Below, in pieces: positions 1-7,289 of a stretch of DNA of 12,711 bases; within the stretch, counting starts at the first letter, position 1, and every line of letters starts with the position of its first letter. This DNA is from Cellvibrionaceae bacterium. Lineage in GTDB: Bacteria; Pseudomonadota; Gammaproteobacteria; Pseudomonadales; Cellvibrionaceae. Where the stretch lies: assembly GCA_027012915.1 (NCBI GenBank), contig JALUYN010000335.1:1-12711 (forward strand), in the 5' to 3' direction. The position numbers were made by a program, and so were the translations under genes. The notes below the pieces were generated by a model, which worked only from the letters and a program-made list of their open reading frames with translations, had not been told where the DNA came from and did no database searches.

Positions 1-126
1 TACCAGGCCAAAGAAGGTGGCCGCAACCAGGTATGCGCCGGTGTCAGACAGGACATGCAACCCACCGCCAATGTCAGCAGTGACGAGAAAGATGCGCTGT
101 TTGGTATTTTTGGTACGAATGACTAG
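1..126 (+). CDS. GGDEF-domain protein (diguanylate cyclase-type), C-terminal fragment
   Basis: The frame starting at base 1 is open at the window edge and ends at TAG 124-126, giving 41 residues with no start in the window. It begins YQAKEGGRNQV, which is the conserved end of the GGDEF domain (typically A-hydrophobic-Y-x-AKxxGRN). About 30 poorly conserved tail residues follow. The GGDEF active-site loop lies outside the window, so it cannot be said whether the protein makes cyclic-di-GMP or is a degenerate relative, nor which sensor domains it has. It converges on a PilZ-domain gene, the receptor class for the same messenger, which supports the call. The identification rests on a short but very characteristic motif. 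Confidence 0.8.
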   Translation, partial: YQAKEGGRNQVCAGVRQDMQPTANVSSDEKDALFGIFGTND

Positions 127-156
127 TACATGCCATCCATGGCAATAAGGCACAGC

Positions 157-191
157 CGAAGCAATCTCCCGACGCTGGCAGAGAGCTTCTA
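157..191. repeat. Small imperfect hairpin between convergent genes, possible degenerate copy of the 3737-3829 palindrome
   Basis: GAAGC (158-162) pairs with GCTTC (185-189), and the following ATCTC pairs imperfectly with GAGAG (181-185 region). The structure overlaps the pilZ stop codon at 189-191. The 12-mer CGAAGCAATCTC at 157-168 is identical to 3757-3768 in the larger palindrome, and the next bases (one mismatch, then CGA) also agree. A further match, GCTG..AGAG, lies on the other side of the loop. There is no T tract, so terminator function for the GGDEF and PilZ genes is only a possibility. Confidence 0.35.
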
Positions 192-563
192 CCTGGCACT
201 GCTCATTTCCCCCAAATCCATTTCCACCTGCTTCAGCACCTGATCTGACTCAGCGGTGGTTGGCAAGACTTCATATTCAAAAAAGGCGCCGTAGCGAAAG
301 CTGTGCTCCAGCTGTCGGCGATTGCAAATCACGGCGGTCGGCCGCAAAGGTGGGCCTCCGGATAAGGACATTTCCAGCTCCAGCGCGTCGCCCACGGCAA
401 ACTGATTAACCGACTGAATCCCCAATCCCGAGCGACTGAAGTCGATCACCTGTATGTCTTGTGTGTCCAAGACATCACCGCTGGCGTTCTTGACCAGCGT
501 GCGGATCCCCGATTGCGGGTAGGCCACCCTCTGGTGGCGGCGGCGATTAGGCATCTGAGTCAC
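189..563 (-). CDS. PilZ-domain protein (cyclic-di-GMP receptor type)
   Basis: This is a 124-residue single-domain protein, the usual size of stand-alone PilZ proteins. Both ligand-binding motifs are visible: the N-terminal RxxxR (R8-x3-R12 within an RRRHQR stretch) and D41-x-S43-x-x-G46 (DFSRSG). In this family these residues clamp a cyclic-di-GMP dimer, so binding is likely. There is no signal peptide or membrane segment, so it should be cytoplasmic. The output partner (motility, polysaccharide, pilus) cannot be read from the sequence. The start is probably GTG at 563, because an AAGGAAGGG ribosome site lies about 8 bases upstream. An in-frame ATG at 554 lies 17 bases from that site and is less well placed. 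It is convergent with the GGDEF gene end and divergent from ydiJ. Confidence 0.88.
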   Translation of the reverse strand: MTQMPNRRRHQRVAYPQSGIRTLVKNASGDVLDTQDIQVIDFSRSGLGIQSVNQFAVGDALELEMSLSGGPPLRPTAVICNRRQLEHSFRYGAFFEYEVLPTTAESDQVLKQVEMDLGEMSSAR

Positions 564-606
564 GGAGTTTCCCTTCCTTCTTTATTCTTACCTAGGGCCT
601 GTTAAC

Positions 607-635
607 ACTATAGACCCTTGGTCCACTTGCGGCGA
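607..635 (-). promoter_or_regulatory. Possible promoter for the PilZ gene
   Basis: On the minus strand a TATAGT -10-like hexamer (607-612) lies 17 bases from a poor -35 hexamer TCGCCG (630-635). This would start transcription near 600, giving a leader of roughly 37 bases. The -35 match is only 3 of 6, so the call is weak. It overlaps the predicted ydiJ promoter on the other strand. Confidence 0.25.
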
Positions 636-646
636 GAGGGTAAAAT
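618..646 (+). promoter_or_regulatory. Probable sigma-70-type promoter of ydiJ
   Basis: TTGGTC (618-623) and TAAAAT (641-646) are separated by exactly 17 bases in the 119-base divergent region between pilZ and ydiJ. The -10 matches 5 of 6 consensus bases and the -35 is moderate. Transcription would start near 653, giving a leader of about 30 bases. No operator could be identified. Confidence 0.45.
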
Positions 647-682
647 GCGGCCTGTTTTTGATTTATTCGCAGTGTTGCCCCC

Positions 683-3600
683 ATGATTCCAAGTATCCAA
701 GAAACCTCTCCGGTTCAAGCCCAATATCTGGCTTTCATCAATGCCCTAAAAGCCTGCGGCTTCGAGGGTGATCTCAACCCGGATTACGCCAACCGCACCG
801 TACTGTCCACGGACAATTCCATCTACCAGGTGCTACCGCAAGGGGTTATCTATCCACGCAATATCGATGATTTGATTCGAGTTACGGAACTGAGCAATAC
901 CAAGGGATTTAGAGATATCGTACTCAGCCCCCGCGGTGGTGGCACGGGCACCAATGGTCAATCTCTCACTGACGGTTTGATCATCGACACCTCTAAATAC
1001 ATGAACAAAATTCTGGAGATCAATCCCACGGAACGCTGGGTGCGGGTGCAATCGGGCGTGGTCAAAGACCAGCTCAATGCCGCCCTAAAGCCACACGGTC
1101 TGTTCTTTGCGCCGGAACTGTCCACCAGCAACCGCGCAACTATTGGCGGCATGATCAATACCGACGCTTCAGGGCAAGGATCCTGCCTGTACGGTAAAAC
1201 CCGCGACCACGTGCTGTCTTTGACCACAGTTTTTCTCGATGGCAGCCAATGGACCTCTTATGTTATGGACGAGGAAACATTCAAGGCCACCGCCAGCCGA
1301 CAGGATCGTGTAGGCGAGCTGCACCGAGTTGTTAACGACATCCAGAAGGAACACCACGAAGCCATTGAGGCCAAATTCCCGAAGCTCAATCGCTGCCTTA
1401 CCGGCTACGATCTGGCACACATTCGCACCAGCGAAGGACAGTTTGATCTCAACAGTGTGCTCTGCGGCTCCGAAGGAACACTGGGTTTTATCGCAGAAGC
1501 GAAACTCAACCTGCTGCCAATCCCCAAATGCTCCGCATTAGTCAATGTGCAATACGCTAACTTTAATGCAGCACTGCGCGACGCCACTGAGCTGATGAAA
1601 GCTGGTCCCACCTCGATTGAGACCATCGATTCGAAAGTTCTCAACCTCGCCATGAACGATATCGTCTGGCACACCGTCGCCGAATTTTTCGACACTGGAG
1701 ATCAGGAGAACAAACCCGAAGTTCAGGGCATCAATCTGGTGGAATATACCGCCGACAGTGAAGACGAGCTAAAAGACAAAGTGCAGCGCCTGACAGATCA
1801 ATTGAACGCACTCAACGGCGAAGGCGCCAGCATCGGTTACTCGGTAGCCTGGGGCTCGGCTTCTGTTGGGAAAATCTGGGCGATGCGCAAAAAAGCGGTG
1901 GGTTTGCTGGGTAACGCCAAAGGCGAAGCCCGCCCCATTCCGTTCGTGGAGGACACTGCCGTACCACCGGAAAACCTGGCCGACTTTATCCTGGAATTCC
2001 GTGAACTGCTGGACAGTAAGAATCTGGCCTACGGCATGTTTGGCCACGTCGACGCCGGCGTATTGCACGTACGTCCTGCCATCGACATGAAAGACCCGCA
2101 ACAGGAAACCCTGATTCGCGAGCTGTCCGACAAGGTGGCAGACCTGACATACAAGTACAACGGTCTTTTGTGGGGCGAACATGGCAAGGGCTTGCGCTCA
2201 GAGTACGCACTGAATTTCTTCGGCGACCTCTATCCGCAGTTGCAACGAATCAAGGCCACTTGCGACCCACGCAACCAATTGAATCCCGGAAAAATCGCGA
2301 CCCCCAAAGCCAGCATTGAGCTGATTAAAGTAGACGAAGCCACGACACGAGGCCAGGAAGATCGCAAAATCCCTGTGCAAGTGTGGGACGCCTACAGCGA
2401 AGGCATGTACTGCAACGGCAACGGTGCCTGTTTCAACTGGAATCCCAACGACGCCATGTGCCCTTCCTGGAAAGGCACCCGGCAACGAGTTCATTCGCCC
2501 AAGGGACGCGCGTCGTTAATCCGCGAATGGCTCAAGCAACTTAGCGAGCGTGGAATCAATCCGGTTTCGGAAAGCCAACAACTGCAACAACGCTCGTTTC
2601 TGGGAAGTCTGCCATCGCGCGCTAAGAACACCTGGTCGCGCGCCCAGGGCGAATACGATTTTTCCAACGAAGTCATGGACTCCATGAGCGCCTGTCTTGC
2701 GTGCAAATCCTGTGTCGGCCAGTGCCCTATCAAAGTGGACGTACCCGAATTCAGAAGCAAATTTCTGGAGCTCTACTACGGCCGCTATTTGCGCCCCCTG
2801 AAAGACTATTTCATTGGCGGGCTGGAACACTTTATACCCACGCTAGCCAAAGTGGCCTGGCTCTATAACGGTTTGATCAAGCCCAAATTTATGCAGGCCA
2901 TTATGGCTCGCACCGCGGGTATGGTGGACAGCCCTCCATTGAGTGGCGTCGACATCGAAAAAGCGGCTGCGTCTCTTGGTGTAGACTATGCCACCCCTCA
3001 GCGCATAGCCGCTCTCAGCGATGAAGCCAAGCAACAAACCGTTATTATGGTGCAAGATGCCTTTACCAGCTACTTTGACACTCAGGTCGTACTGGACACG
3101 CTACAGCTTCTGAAAAAGCTCGGATTCAACCCACTGCTGTCACCGTTCAAAGCGAACGGCAAGCCTCTTCATGTGCACGGTTTTTTGAAACAGTTTAAGA
3201 ATACCGCATCTCAAACCGCGGCATTTTTGAACAGTCTTTCCAACACCGGCATTCCTCTGATTGGTATCGAACCGTCCATGACACTGGCCTATCGCAGTGA
3301 GTATCAAAAAGTACTGGGCGACCAAGCGCCAAAGGTTGCACTAATACAAGAGTGGCTGGCACAGCACACGGAAGCTCTTCAGCAACAGAGCGATAAATTC
3401 GCGCCGGGTGAGTTCAAACTACTGGCTCACTGCACGGAAAAAACCAATGCCGCGGCATCCATGCAAGATTGGAAGGCCATCTTTAGTGCACTGGGGCAAA
3501 CATTCAGCCAGGAAGCCACCGGTTGCTGTGGTATGTCCGGCACCTACGGTCACGAAGCGAAAAACGTTGCCACGTCAAAACACATTTACCAACTGTCCTG

Positions 3601-3736
3601 GGGTGAGATTGTTAAGAAGCGTGAGAATCAGGGCAAGCTGATGGCGACGGGTTACTCTTGCCGAAGCCAGGTAAAACGCGAAGATGAGATTCAACTGCCG
3701 CATCCATTGCAGGTATTGTTGCAACAATCAAAATAA
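683..3736 (+). CDS. ydiJ: D-2-hydroxyglutarate dehydrogenase YdiJ (FAD and 4Fe-4S oxidoreductase)
   Basis: The protein has 1017 residues, almost exactly the length of E. coli YdiJ, and similarity runs end to end from the start (MIPSIQ; E. coli begins MIPQIS), which supports this ATG despite a weak ribosome site. The order is: PCMH-type FAD-binding domain with the pyrophosphate loop PRGGGTGT (83-90); FAD-oxidase C-terminal domain, roughly 290-545, containing GMFGHVDAGVLHVRP and LWGEHGKG; a cysteine segment (C577, C583, C593); the ferredoxin-like motif C671-x2-C674-x2-C677-x3-CP; and a C-terminal CCG-type domain with GCCGMSGTYGHE near 947. YdiJ oxidises D-2-hydroxyglutarate to 2-oxoglutarate and passes electrons to an acceptor other than NAD. 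Older annotations call it D-lactate dehydrogenase or glycolate oxidase-like. It is a single-gene unit, divergent from pilZ and convergent with the TonB operon. No expected motif is missing. Confidence 0.93.
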   Translation: MIPSIQETSPVQAQYLAFINALKACGFEGDLNPDYANRTVLSTDNSIYQVLPQGVIYPRNIDDLIRVTELSNTKGFRDIVLSPRGGGTGTNGQSLTDGLIIDTSKYMNKILEINPTERWVRVQSGVVKDQLNAALKPHGLFFAPELSTSNRATIGGMINTDASGQGSCLYGKTRDHVLSLTTVFLDGSQWTSYVMDEETFKATASRQDRVGELHRVVNDIQKEHHEAIEAKFPKLNRCLTGYDLAHIRTSEGQFDLNSVLCGSEGTLGFIAEAKLNLLPIPKCSALVNVQYANFNAALRDATELMKAGPTSIETIDSKVLNLAMNDIVWHTVAEFFDTGDQENKPEVQGINLVEYTADSEDELKDKVQRLTDQLNALNGEGASIGYSVAWGSASVGKIWAMRKKAVGLLGNAKGEARPIPFVEDTAVPPENLADFILEFRELLDSKNLAYGMFGHVDAGVLHVRPAIDMKDPQQETLIRELSDKVADLTYKYNGLLWGEHGKGLRSEYALNFFGDLYPQLQRIKATCDPRNQLNPGKIATPKASIELIKVDEATTRGQEDRKIPVQVWDAYSEGMYCNGNGACFNWNPNDAMCPSWKGTRQRVHSPKGRASLIREWLKQLSERGINPVSESQQLQQRSFLGSLPSRAKNTWSRAQGEYDFSNEVMDSMSACLACKSCVGQCPIKVDVPEFRSKFLELYYGRYLRPLKDYFIGGLEHFIPTLAKVAWLYNGLIKPKFMQAIMARTAGMVDSPPLSGVDIEKAAASLGVDYATPQRIAALSDEAKQQTVIMVQDAFTSYFDTQVVLDTLQLLKKLGFNPLLSPFKANGKPLHVHGFLKQFKNTASQTAAFLNSLSNTGIPLIGIEPSMTLAYRSEYQKVLGDQAPKVALIQEWLAQHTEALQQQSDKFAPGEFKLLAHCTEKTNAAASMQDWKAIFSALGQTFSQEATGCCGMSGTYGHEAKNVATSKHIYQLSWGEIVKKRENQGKLMATGYSCRSQVKREDEIQLPHPLQVLLQQSK

Positions 3737-3829
3737 AAACGTCATTGTTTGCGGTGCGAAGCAATCTCTCGAACCTAGCTAGTGCTGCAAGAGGTTGCTT
3801 AACTCCGCTCGCAATGACGGATGACGTTT
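3737..3829. repeat. Long imperfect palindrome between convergent genes, probable terminator for the minus-strand TonB operon
   Basis: This fills nearly the whole gap between the ydiJ stop and the stop of the TPR gene. The left arm CGTCATTG (3740-3747) pairs with CAATGACG (3812-3819). Pairing continues with mismatches (about 23 of 31 positions) through GCGG and AAGCAA towards a loop around 3775-3785. An alternative outer stem, AAACGTCAT (3737-3745) with ATGACGTTT (3821-3829), is a perfect 9 bp and competes for the same left arm. On the minus strand the structure is followed by TTTTTATTTT (3739 down to 3730), which fits intrinsic termination of the TonB operon. No comparable T tract follows on the plus strand. 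The arm sequence resembles the GTCATTGCGAGC-type dispersed palindromic repeats of many proteobacterial genomes; this comparison is from memory. Confidence 0.7.
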
Positions 3830-3836
3830 CAGAATA

Positions 3837-5618
3837 CTACAAAACCCCCAACTGCAACTCAGCCTTGATTTGACCGGGCTCGCCACCAACTTCCAGAATC
3901 TGGCGCCCTTCTCCGGTCAGCTCGAAACCCGACTGCAAGGCTTCTCGAAACAGCCGTTCCCATGCTTCTCGCAAAGCGACGTTATCGCCCTCGAAGTTGA
4001 TGTACACACACTTGAACGGCCCCAGTTTCTTGCTCTTGTAGCGTCCTTTAGAGCGAGGATTACCTTTGATGGGAAAACCCGCCGCAAGCGATATTTTGTC
4101 GTTTTGAATTATTCCGTCACCAGCAAAAAACAGGTGCAGTGGGCCATCGATAGAACCACCTCCTCTCACCAGGCTAACCCCCAATGGCACCATCAATGAG
4201 CTCAACTGCTGAGCCAGTGACTCGCTCGCAATCTGTGCTTGAGTCAGATAGAAGCGACGACCATCAACCACCTTGGTTTTGATATCCGTGGCCGACGCCA
4301 TCACGGGTAATTCGTCAGAGATCTCCACATTAGAGCTCTCAGCGTTCGCCACTCTCATGGCATCTTCCACAACACGAACATCCGGATCTGCTGGAGCACA
4401 TGGACCTTCGATACTGCGCATCTCGTCTGCAGTGGCAGGGGCTGCTTTCATATAGCTCAGCCACTGATTGGCTTTTTGCCACTGAGATCCCATTAAGGTG
4501 GCATTGATCAGGGAACGGCGAGCATTGCTCAGATCTTTTTGCTTAAACTGGCTGATACCCAGCAATAAATTGGCCCTACCTACGTAGCGATCTTTGAGAG
4601 TTTTGGTACATGCCTGCAGCAAAGTACCACTCATCTCTGACCAGCGTTCTTGCTCCATATAAAGCTGCGCCAGTTTGAGATATAGCTCGGTATCTCCGCT
4701 GTACGCTGCTGCCTGTTTTAAAGCCGAAGCGGCCTTGGCCTTCTCACGAGCAACCAACCAGTATTCAAACAACTGGCGATAATGCTCCGCATTCTTCTCA
4801 AGTTCTCCACTGTTCAAGGCGCCGGATAGCGTTCGCGCCCCCTTTTCGGCCGCCTGGTTGGACATATAGAGATTGCCCAGTAGCTTGATATCCGCCTCGG
4901 AGAACGGCAGCCGTTTCTCACGAGCCAGTGCCAGACGGTCCAGAGCTTTGCGGTGTTCATTCTGGGACAAGTAGATCGACGTCAGCTGACGCCAATACGT
5001 CATATCCTTGGGATTTCTATCGATTAACAGCGTTAAAATGGTTTCGCACTGCTTGTAGTTGCGGGCGCCATAGGCCATGGACAGCAATTGCTGCAGCTGC
5101 GACTCGGAAAGCTCCTCGCGCTGCGCCATCAATTCATCGAGAGTATCCGCCAGAGCCAAAAAATCGCCACTCTTGAACTGGGCCTGGCCCAATAACAATA
5201 GAAATGGAGCATCCACCTCGGCCAGTTTCGTCTTTAGGTTATTGAGCAGGCTCAGGGCTTTTTCATAACGCTTTTGCAATAGAAAAACCGTAGCCAGCTC
5301 TTTCGACATTTCCAAATTGGCCAGCGGCGACAATCCCTCGGCAGCCAGCGCCTGCTGATAAAAACTGGCGGCCTTATCGTACTGTTTCTGGGCGACATAG
5401 TGCCTGGCCAAATGGCGACCTGCACTGGCTTTGGTATAGCTGTCACTAAAACCGCCCAGCTGCTGTTCCAGCTGTTCAATGGAAAGCGACACGCTTTCAT
5501 CAATTTTTTTGGAAGGATCCAGATACACCTTACTGCGATAGGCCTCACCATAGACGGAAGCCGAACAGACAATCCACACCCCAACTACCGCGGCAGGTTT
5601 TAGATAGCGCACTTTCAT
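3837..5618 (-). CDS. Exported TPR-repeat protein of the TonB2 operon with a GyrI-like C-terminal segment
   Basis: The protein has 593 residues from ATG at 5618, two bases after the tonB stop. This start is chosen because it exposes a signal peptide (basic MKVRYLK, hydrophobic 8-21, likely cleavage around VYGEA at 22-26). The frame stays open to 5720, but starting there would bury the signal and overlap tonB by about 100 bases. Residues 60-395 are helical with TPR-like spacing (for example KQYDKAASFYQQAL, and KRYEKALSLLNNL near 117-129). A low-complexity acidic linker follows, roughly 395-450. Residues 450-593 form a separate alpha/beta domain with AGFPIKG, a basic patch, GPFKCVYINFEG, then EAWERLFREAL and ILEVG, the order seen in GyrI-like/AraC effector-binding domains. 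It probably acts in the periplasm as a TonB-system accessory or scaffold. TPR genes commonly end this operon type, but no biochemical role can be assigned from the sequence. Confidence 0.82.
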   Translation of the reverse strand: MKVRYLKPAAVVGVWIVCSASVYGEAYRSKVYLDPSKKIDESVSLSIEQLEQQLGGFSDSYTKASAGRHLARHYVAQKQYDKAASFYQQALAAEGLSPLANLEMSKELATVFLLQKRYEKALSLLNNLKTKLAEVDAPFLLLLGQAQFKSGDFLALADTLDELMAQREELSESQLQQLLSMAYGARNYKQCETILTLLIDRNPKDMTYWRQLTSIYLSQNEHRKALDRLALAREKRLPFSEADIKLLGNLYMSNQAAEKGARTLSGALNSGELEKNAEHYRQLFEYWLVAREKAKAASALKQAAAYSGDTELYLKLAQLYMEQERWSEMSGTLLQACTKTLKDRYVGRANLLLGISQFKQKDLSNARRSLINATLMGSQWQKANQWLSYMKAAPATADEMRSIEGPCAPADPDVRVVEDAMRVANAESSNVEISDELPVMASATDIKTKVVDGRRFYLTQAQIASESLAQQLSSLMVPLGVSLVRGGGSIDGPLHLFFAGDGIIQNDKISLAAGFPIKGNPRSKGRYKSKKLGPFKCVYINFEGDNVALREAWERLFREALQSGFELTGEGRQILEVGGEPGQIKAELQLGVL

Positions 5619-5620
5619 AG

Positions 5621-6283
5621 TCAGTACCCGCGTCGGTAATCTTTCCAGTTCAATTCTATGCGCTGTGTCAGCACCATATCGCCTCGATAGTTCTTGATCC
5701 CCGATACGGAGTAGCGCCACGAGCCTACCGCTTTAACGACGGACTCTTCAAAGATGCCACGAGGATTGGCGTCCAGCACGCGGATATTCTTGGTAGCCCC
5801 GCGACGGTCGACGTTAAACACCACCAACACCCAGCCACTGGTTTTATTCTTCCAGGCAATTTCGGGAATACGCGGCTGCTGAGTGGTATAAGGCACCACC
5901 TCGATATAACCGCTGTTATCCTTACCCAGACCGTCCAGACCGCCGGAAGCCGCCACCGGTGCACTCCAGCCTTCGCCAACGGGACCGATGTCCAAACCCA
6001 TACTCAAGGTATCAGTTGCCGGCATATCCATACTCAAAGATTGAGCAGCGGCAGGGGAAGCCGCTGTTACAGGCTCCATACTTGGCTCGTCCGCAGAGTC
6101 TTCCGGCTCGGGCTCTGGTTCATCTTCTGGAGGTTCTGGCGGTGGAGGTTTGTAGAGCTCCACTACGGCGGCGACATCCACTGATTCAATTTTCGACGCA
6201 TCGACATTGATCAGTCGTTGCATAAAAGCGAATATCGACAGAGTAATCAGTAAGGCAACGGGAAATAGCAGCAGACGAGACAT
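5621..6283 (-). CDS. tonB: TonB2-type energy transducer
   Basis: This 220-residue protein has a short cytoplasmic start, one N-terminal membrane anchor (about 4-21), a proline/glutamate stretch (PPPPEPPEDEPEPEPED, 46-62), a low-complexity linker, and a C-terminal TonB domain (about 128-215) with QPRIPEIAW, GWVLVVFNVDRRG, and SVVKAVGSWRY. It spans the periplasm and transmits the energised state of ExbB/ExbD to TonB-dependent outer-membrane receptors. It lies 11 bases after exbD and 2 bases before the TPR gene, so it should be translated in the same message. Compared with classical E. coli TonB it is short, has only an acidic E/P stretch and no K/P stretch, and has no histidine in the membrane helix. 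It is placed in the TonB2 class because of its operon. The ribosome site is weak. Confidence 0.92.
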   Translation of the reverse strand: MSRLLLFPVALLITLSIFAFMQRLINVDASKIESVDVAAVVELYKPPPPEPPEDEPEPEPEDSADEPSMEPVTAASPAAAQSLSMDMPATDTLSMGLDIGPVGEGWSAPVAASGGLDGLGKDNSGYIEVVPYTTQQPRIPEIAWKNKTSGWVLVVFNVDRRGATKNIRVLDANPRGIFEESVVKAVGSWRYSVSGIKNYRGDMVLTQRIELNWKDYRRGY

Positions 6284-6294
6284 ATGAGCAGACC

Positions 6295-6699
6295 CTAGCC
6301 CTCGTCGGCGGCAATGGCGATTTTTTCAATTCCTGCCAATCGCACCTGATCCATTACCGACACCAGCGCATGAGTGGCCGAGTCGCGATCAGATTGAATG
6401 ACCACCGCACCACCGGGGTTTTCCGCATGCAGTCGGGCAACGACCGAGCGCACCGCTCGCACATCCACTGGACGCTTGTCGATCCACACCTCTCCATCTC
6501 GGGTAATGGCGATAAAAATATTGGCGCTGTCTTGTTTCGATGCCGTCTGTGATTTGGGTGTATTAACTGTAATGCCCGCTTCTTTGACGAAAGATGTGGT
6601 TACAATAAAAAAGATCAGCATAATAAAGACGATATCGAGCATGGGAGTCATATCCAGCTCAGCTTCTTCATCGTTGCGATTGTGTCTTCGTAAACTCAT
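6295..6699 (-). CDS. exbD: ExbD2 biopolymer transport protein
   Basis: The 134-residue protein has the ExbD/TolR layout: a short charged cytoplasmic N-terminus, one membrane helix (about 18-36), and a periplasmic domain. The helix start reads DMTPMLDIVFIML. Asp22 occupies the position of the essential membrane aspartate (Asp25 in E. coli ExbD) that takes part in proton translocation. The periplasmic part contains the expected VWIDKRPVD and VVIQSDRDSATH segments. It forms the stator/channel with the neighbouring ExbB. It starts 45 bases after exbB in an A/T-rich stretch without a clear Shine-Dalgarno sequence. It is the only ExbD in an operon with two ExbB-family genes. Confidence 0.95.
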   Translation of the reverse strand: MSLRRHNRNDEEAELDMTPMLDIVFIMLIFFIVTTSFVKEAGITVNTPKSQTASKQDSANIFIAITRDGEVWIDKRPVDVRAVRSVVARLHAENPGGAVVIQSDRDSATHALVSVMDQVRLAGIEKIAIAADEG

Positions 6700-6744
6700 A
6701 GATCATTATTCTTATATTATCGATTACGACCGCTACCGTATTGG

Positions 6745-7281
6745 TTACAGCTGCATCAAGTGATCGGTGGCCTTATCACCCAACTCTGCTGCCTTGTGCT
6801 GCAACCGCGCGGAGAAATACAAACAGGAAAGAGCCACCACCAAGCCGGACATGGTTGGAATCGTTGCCCGGTATACGCCCTGCGCCATAGCCTGAGCGTC
6901 ACTGGTTCCAACTACCGCGATCACCTCGAACACATTGACCATACCCGTCACTGTGCCGAGCAATCCCAACAGAGGGCACAAAACGATCAACGTTTTGATC
7001 AACCCCAGGTTTTGGGTTAGCTGCAGCTTGCACTCTGACAGGGTGGCCTTGCGAAAACTCTTCTCGCACCAGGCGTGCGTTGTAATTTTTTCATTCGACT
7101 CGTCGGGACTGTTGTCGTTCCAGTGCGCTGCCACCTGTTTCAGTCTCTTGGGAAAGGTCACACGCAAAAACCAAAAACGCTCCAGAATCAGAAACCACAA
7201 CAGCAGACAGGTAGCAAAGATGGCCCAAAGAACCACCCCGCCCTGATCGATCAACTGCTGCACATGCTGTAACAAAAGCAT
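6745..7281 (-). CDS. exbB: ExbB2, MotA/TolQ/ExbB proton-channel family protein
   Basis: The 178-residue protein has three predicted membrane helices: about 14-38, 94-122 and 140-158. The signature LLGLLGTVTGMVNVFEVI (about 104-121) and the following MAQGVYRATIPTMSGLVVA segment are diagnostic of the MotA/TolQ/ExbB channel family. It is shorter than classical E. coli ExbB (244 residues) but suits the compact ExbB2 type of Vibrio/Shewanella TonB2 operons. With ExbD it forms the proton-driven inner-membrane motor for TonB. It starts 8 bases after the TtpC-like gene, with the purine-rich AGGGCGA around that gene's stop as a plausible ribosome site. Confidence 0.94.
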   Translation of the reverse strand: MLLLQHVQQLIDQGGVVLWAIFATCLLLWFLILERFWFLRVTFPKRLKQVAAHWNDNSPDESNEKITTHAWCEKSFRKATLSECKLQLTQNLGLIKTLIVLCPLLGLLGTVTGMVNVFEVIAVVGTSDAQAMAQGVYRATIPTMSGLVVALSCLYFSARLQHKAAELGDKATDHLMQL

Positions 7282-7289
7282 CGGTCGCC

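Noticed and set aside
552..554. ATG as start of the PilZ gene
   Set aside because: The ribosome site AAGGAAGGG is about 8 bases from GTG 563 but 17 from this ATG, so GTG is preferred. The difference is only three residues.
5619..5720. Upstream extension of the TPR gene to a start at 5720
   Set aside because: It would overlap tonB by about 100 bases and place 34 residues before a clean signal peptide. The ATG at 5618, two bases after the tonB stop, fits the operon better.
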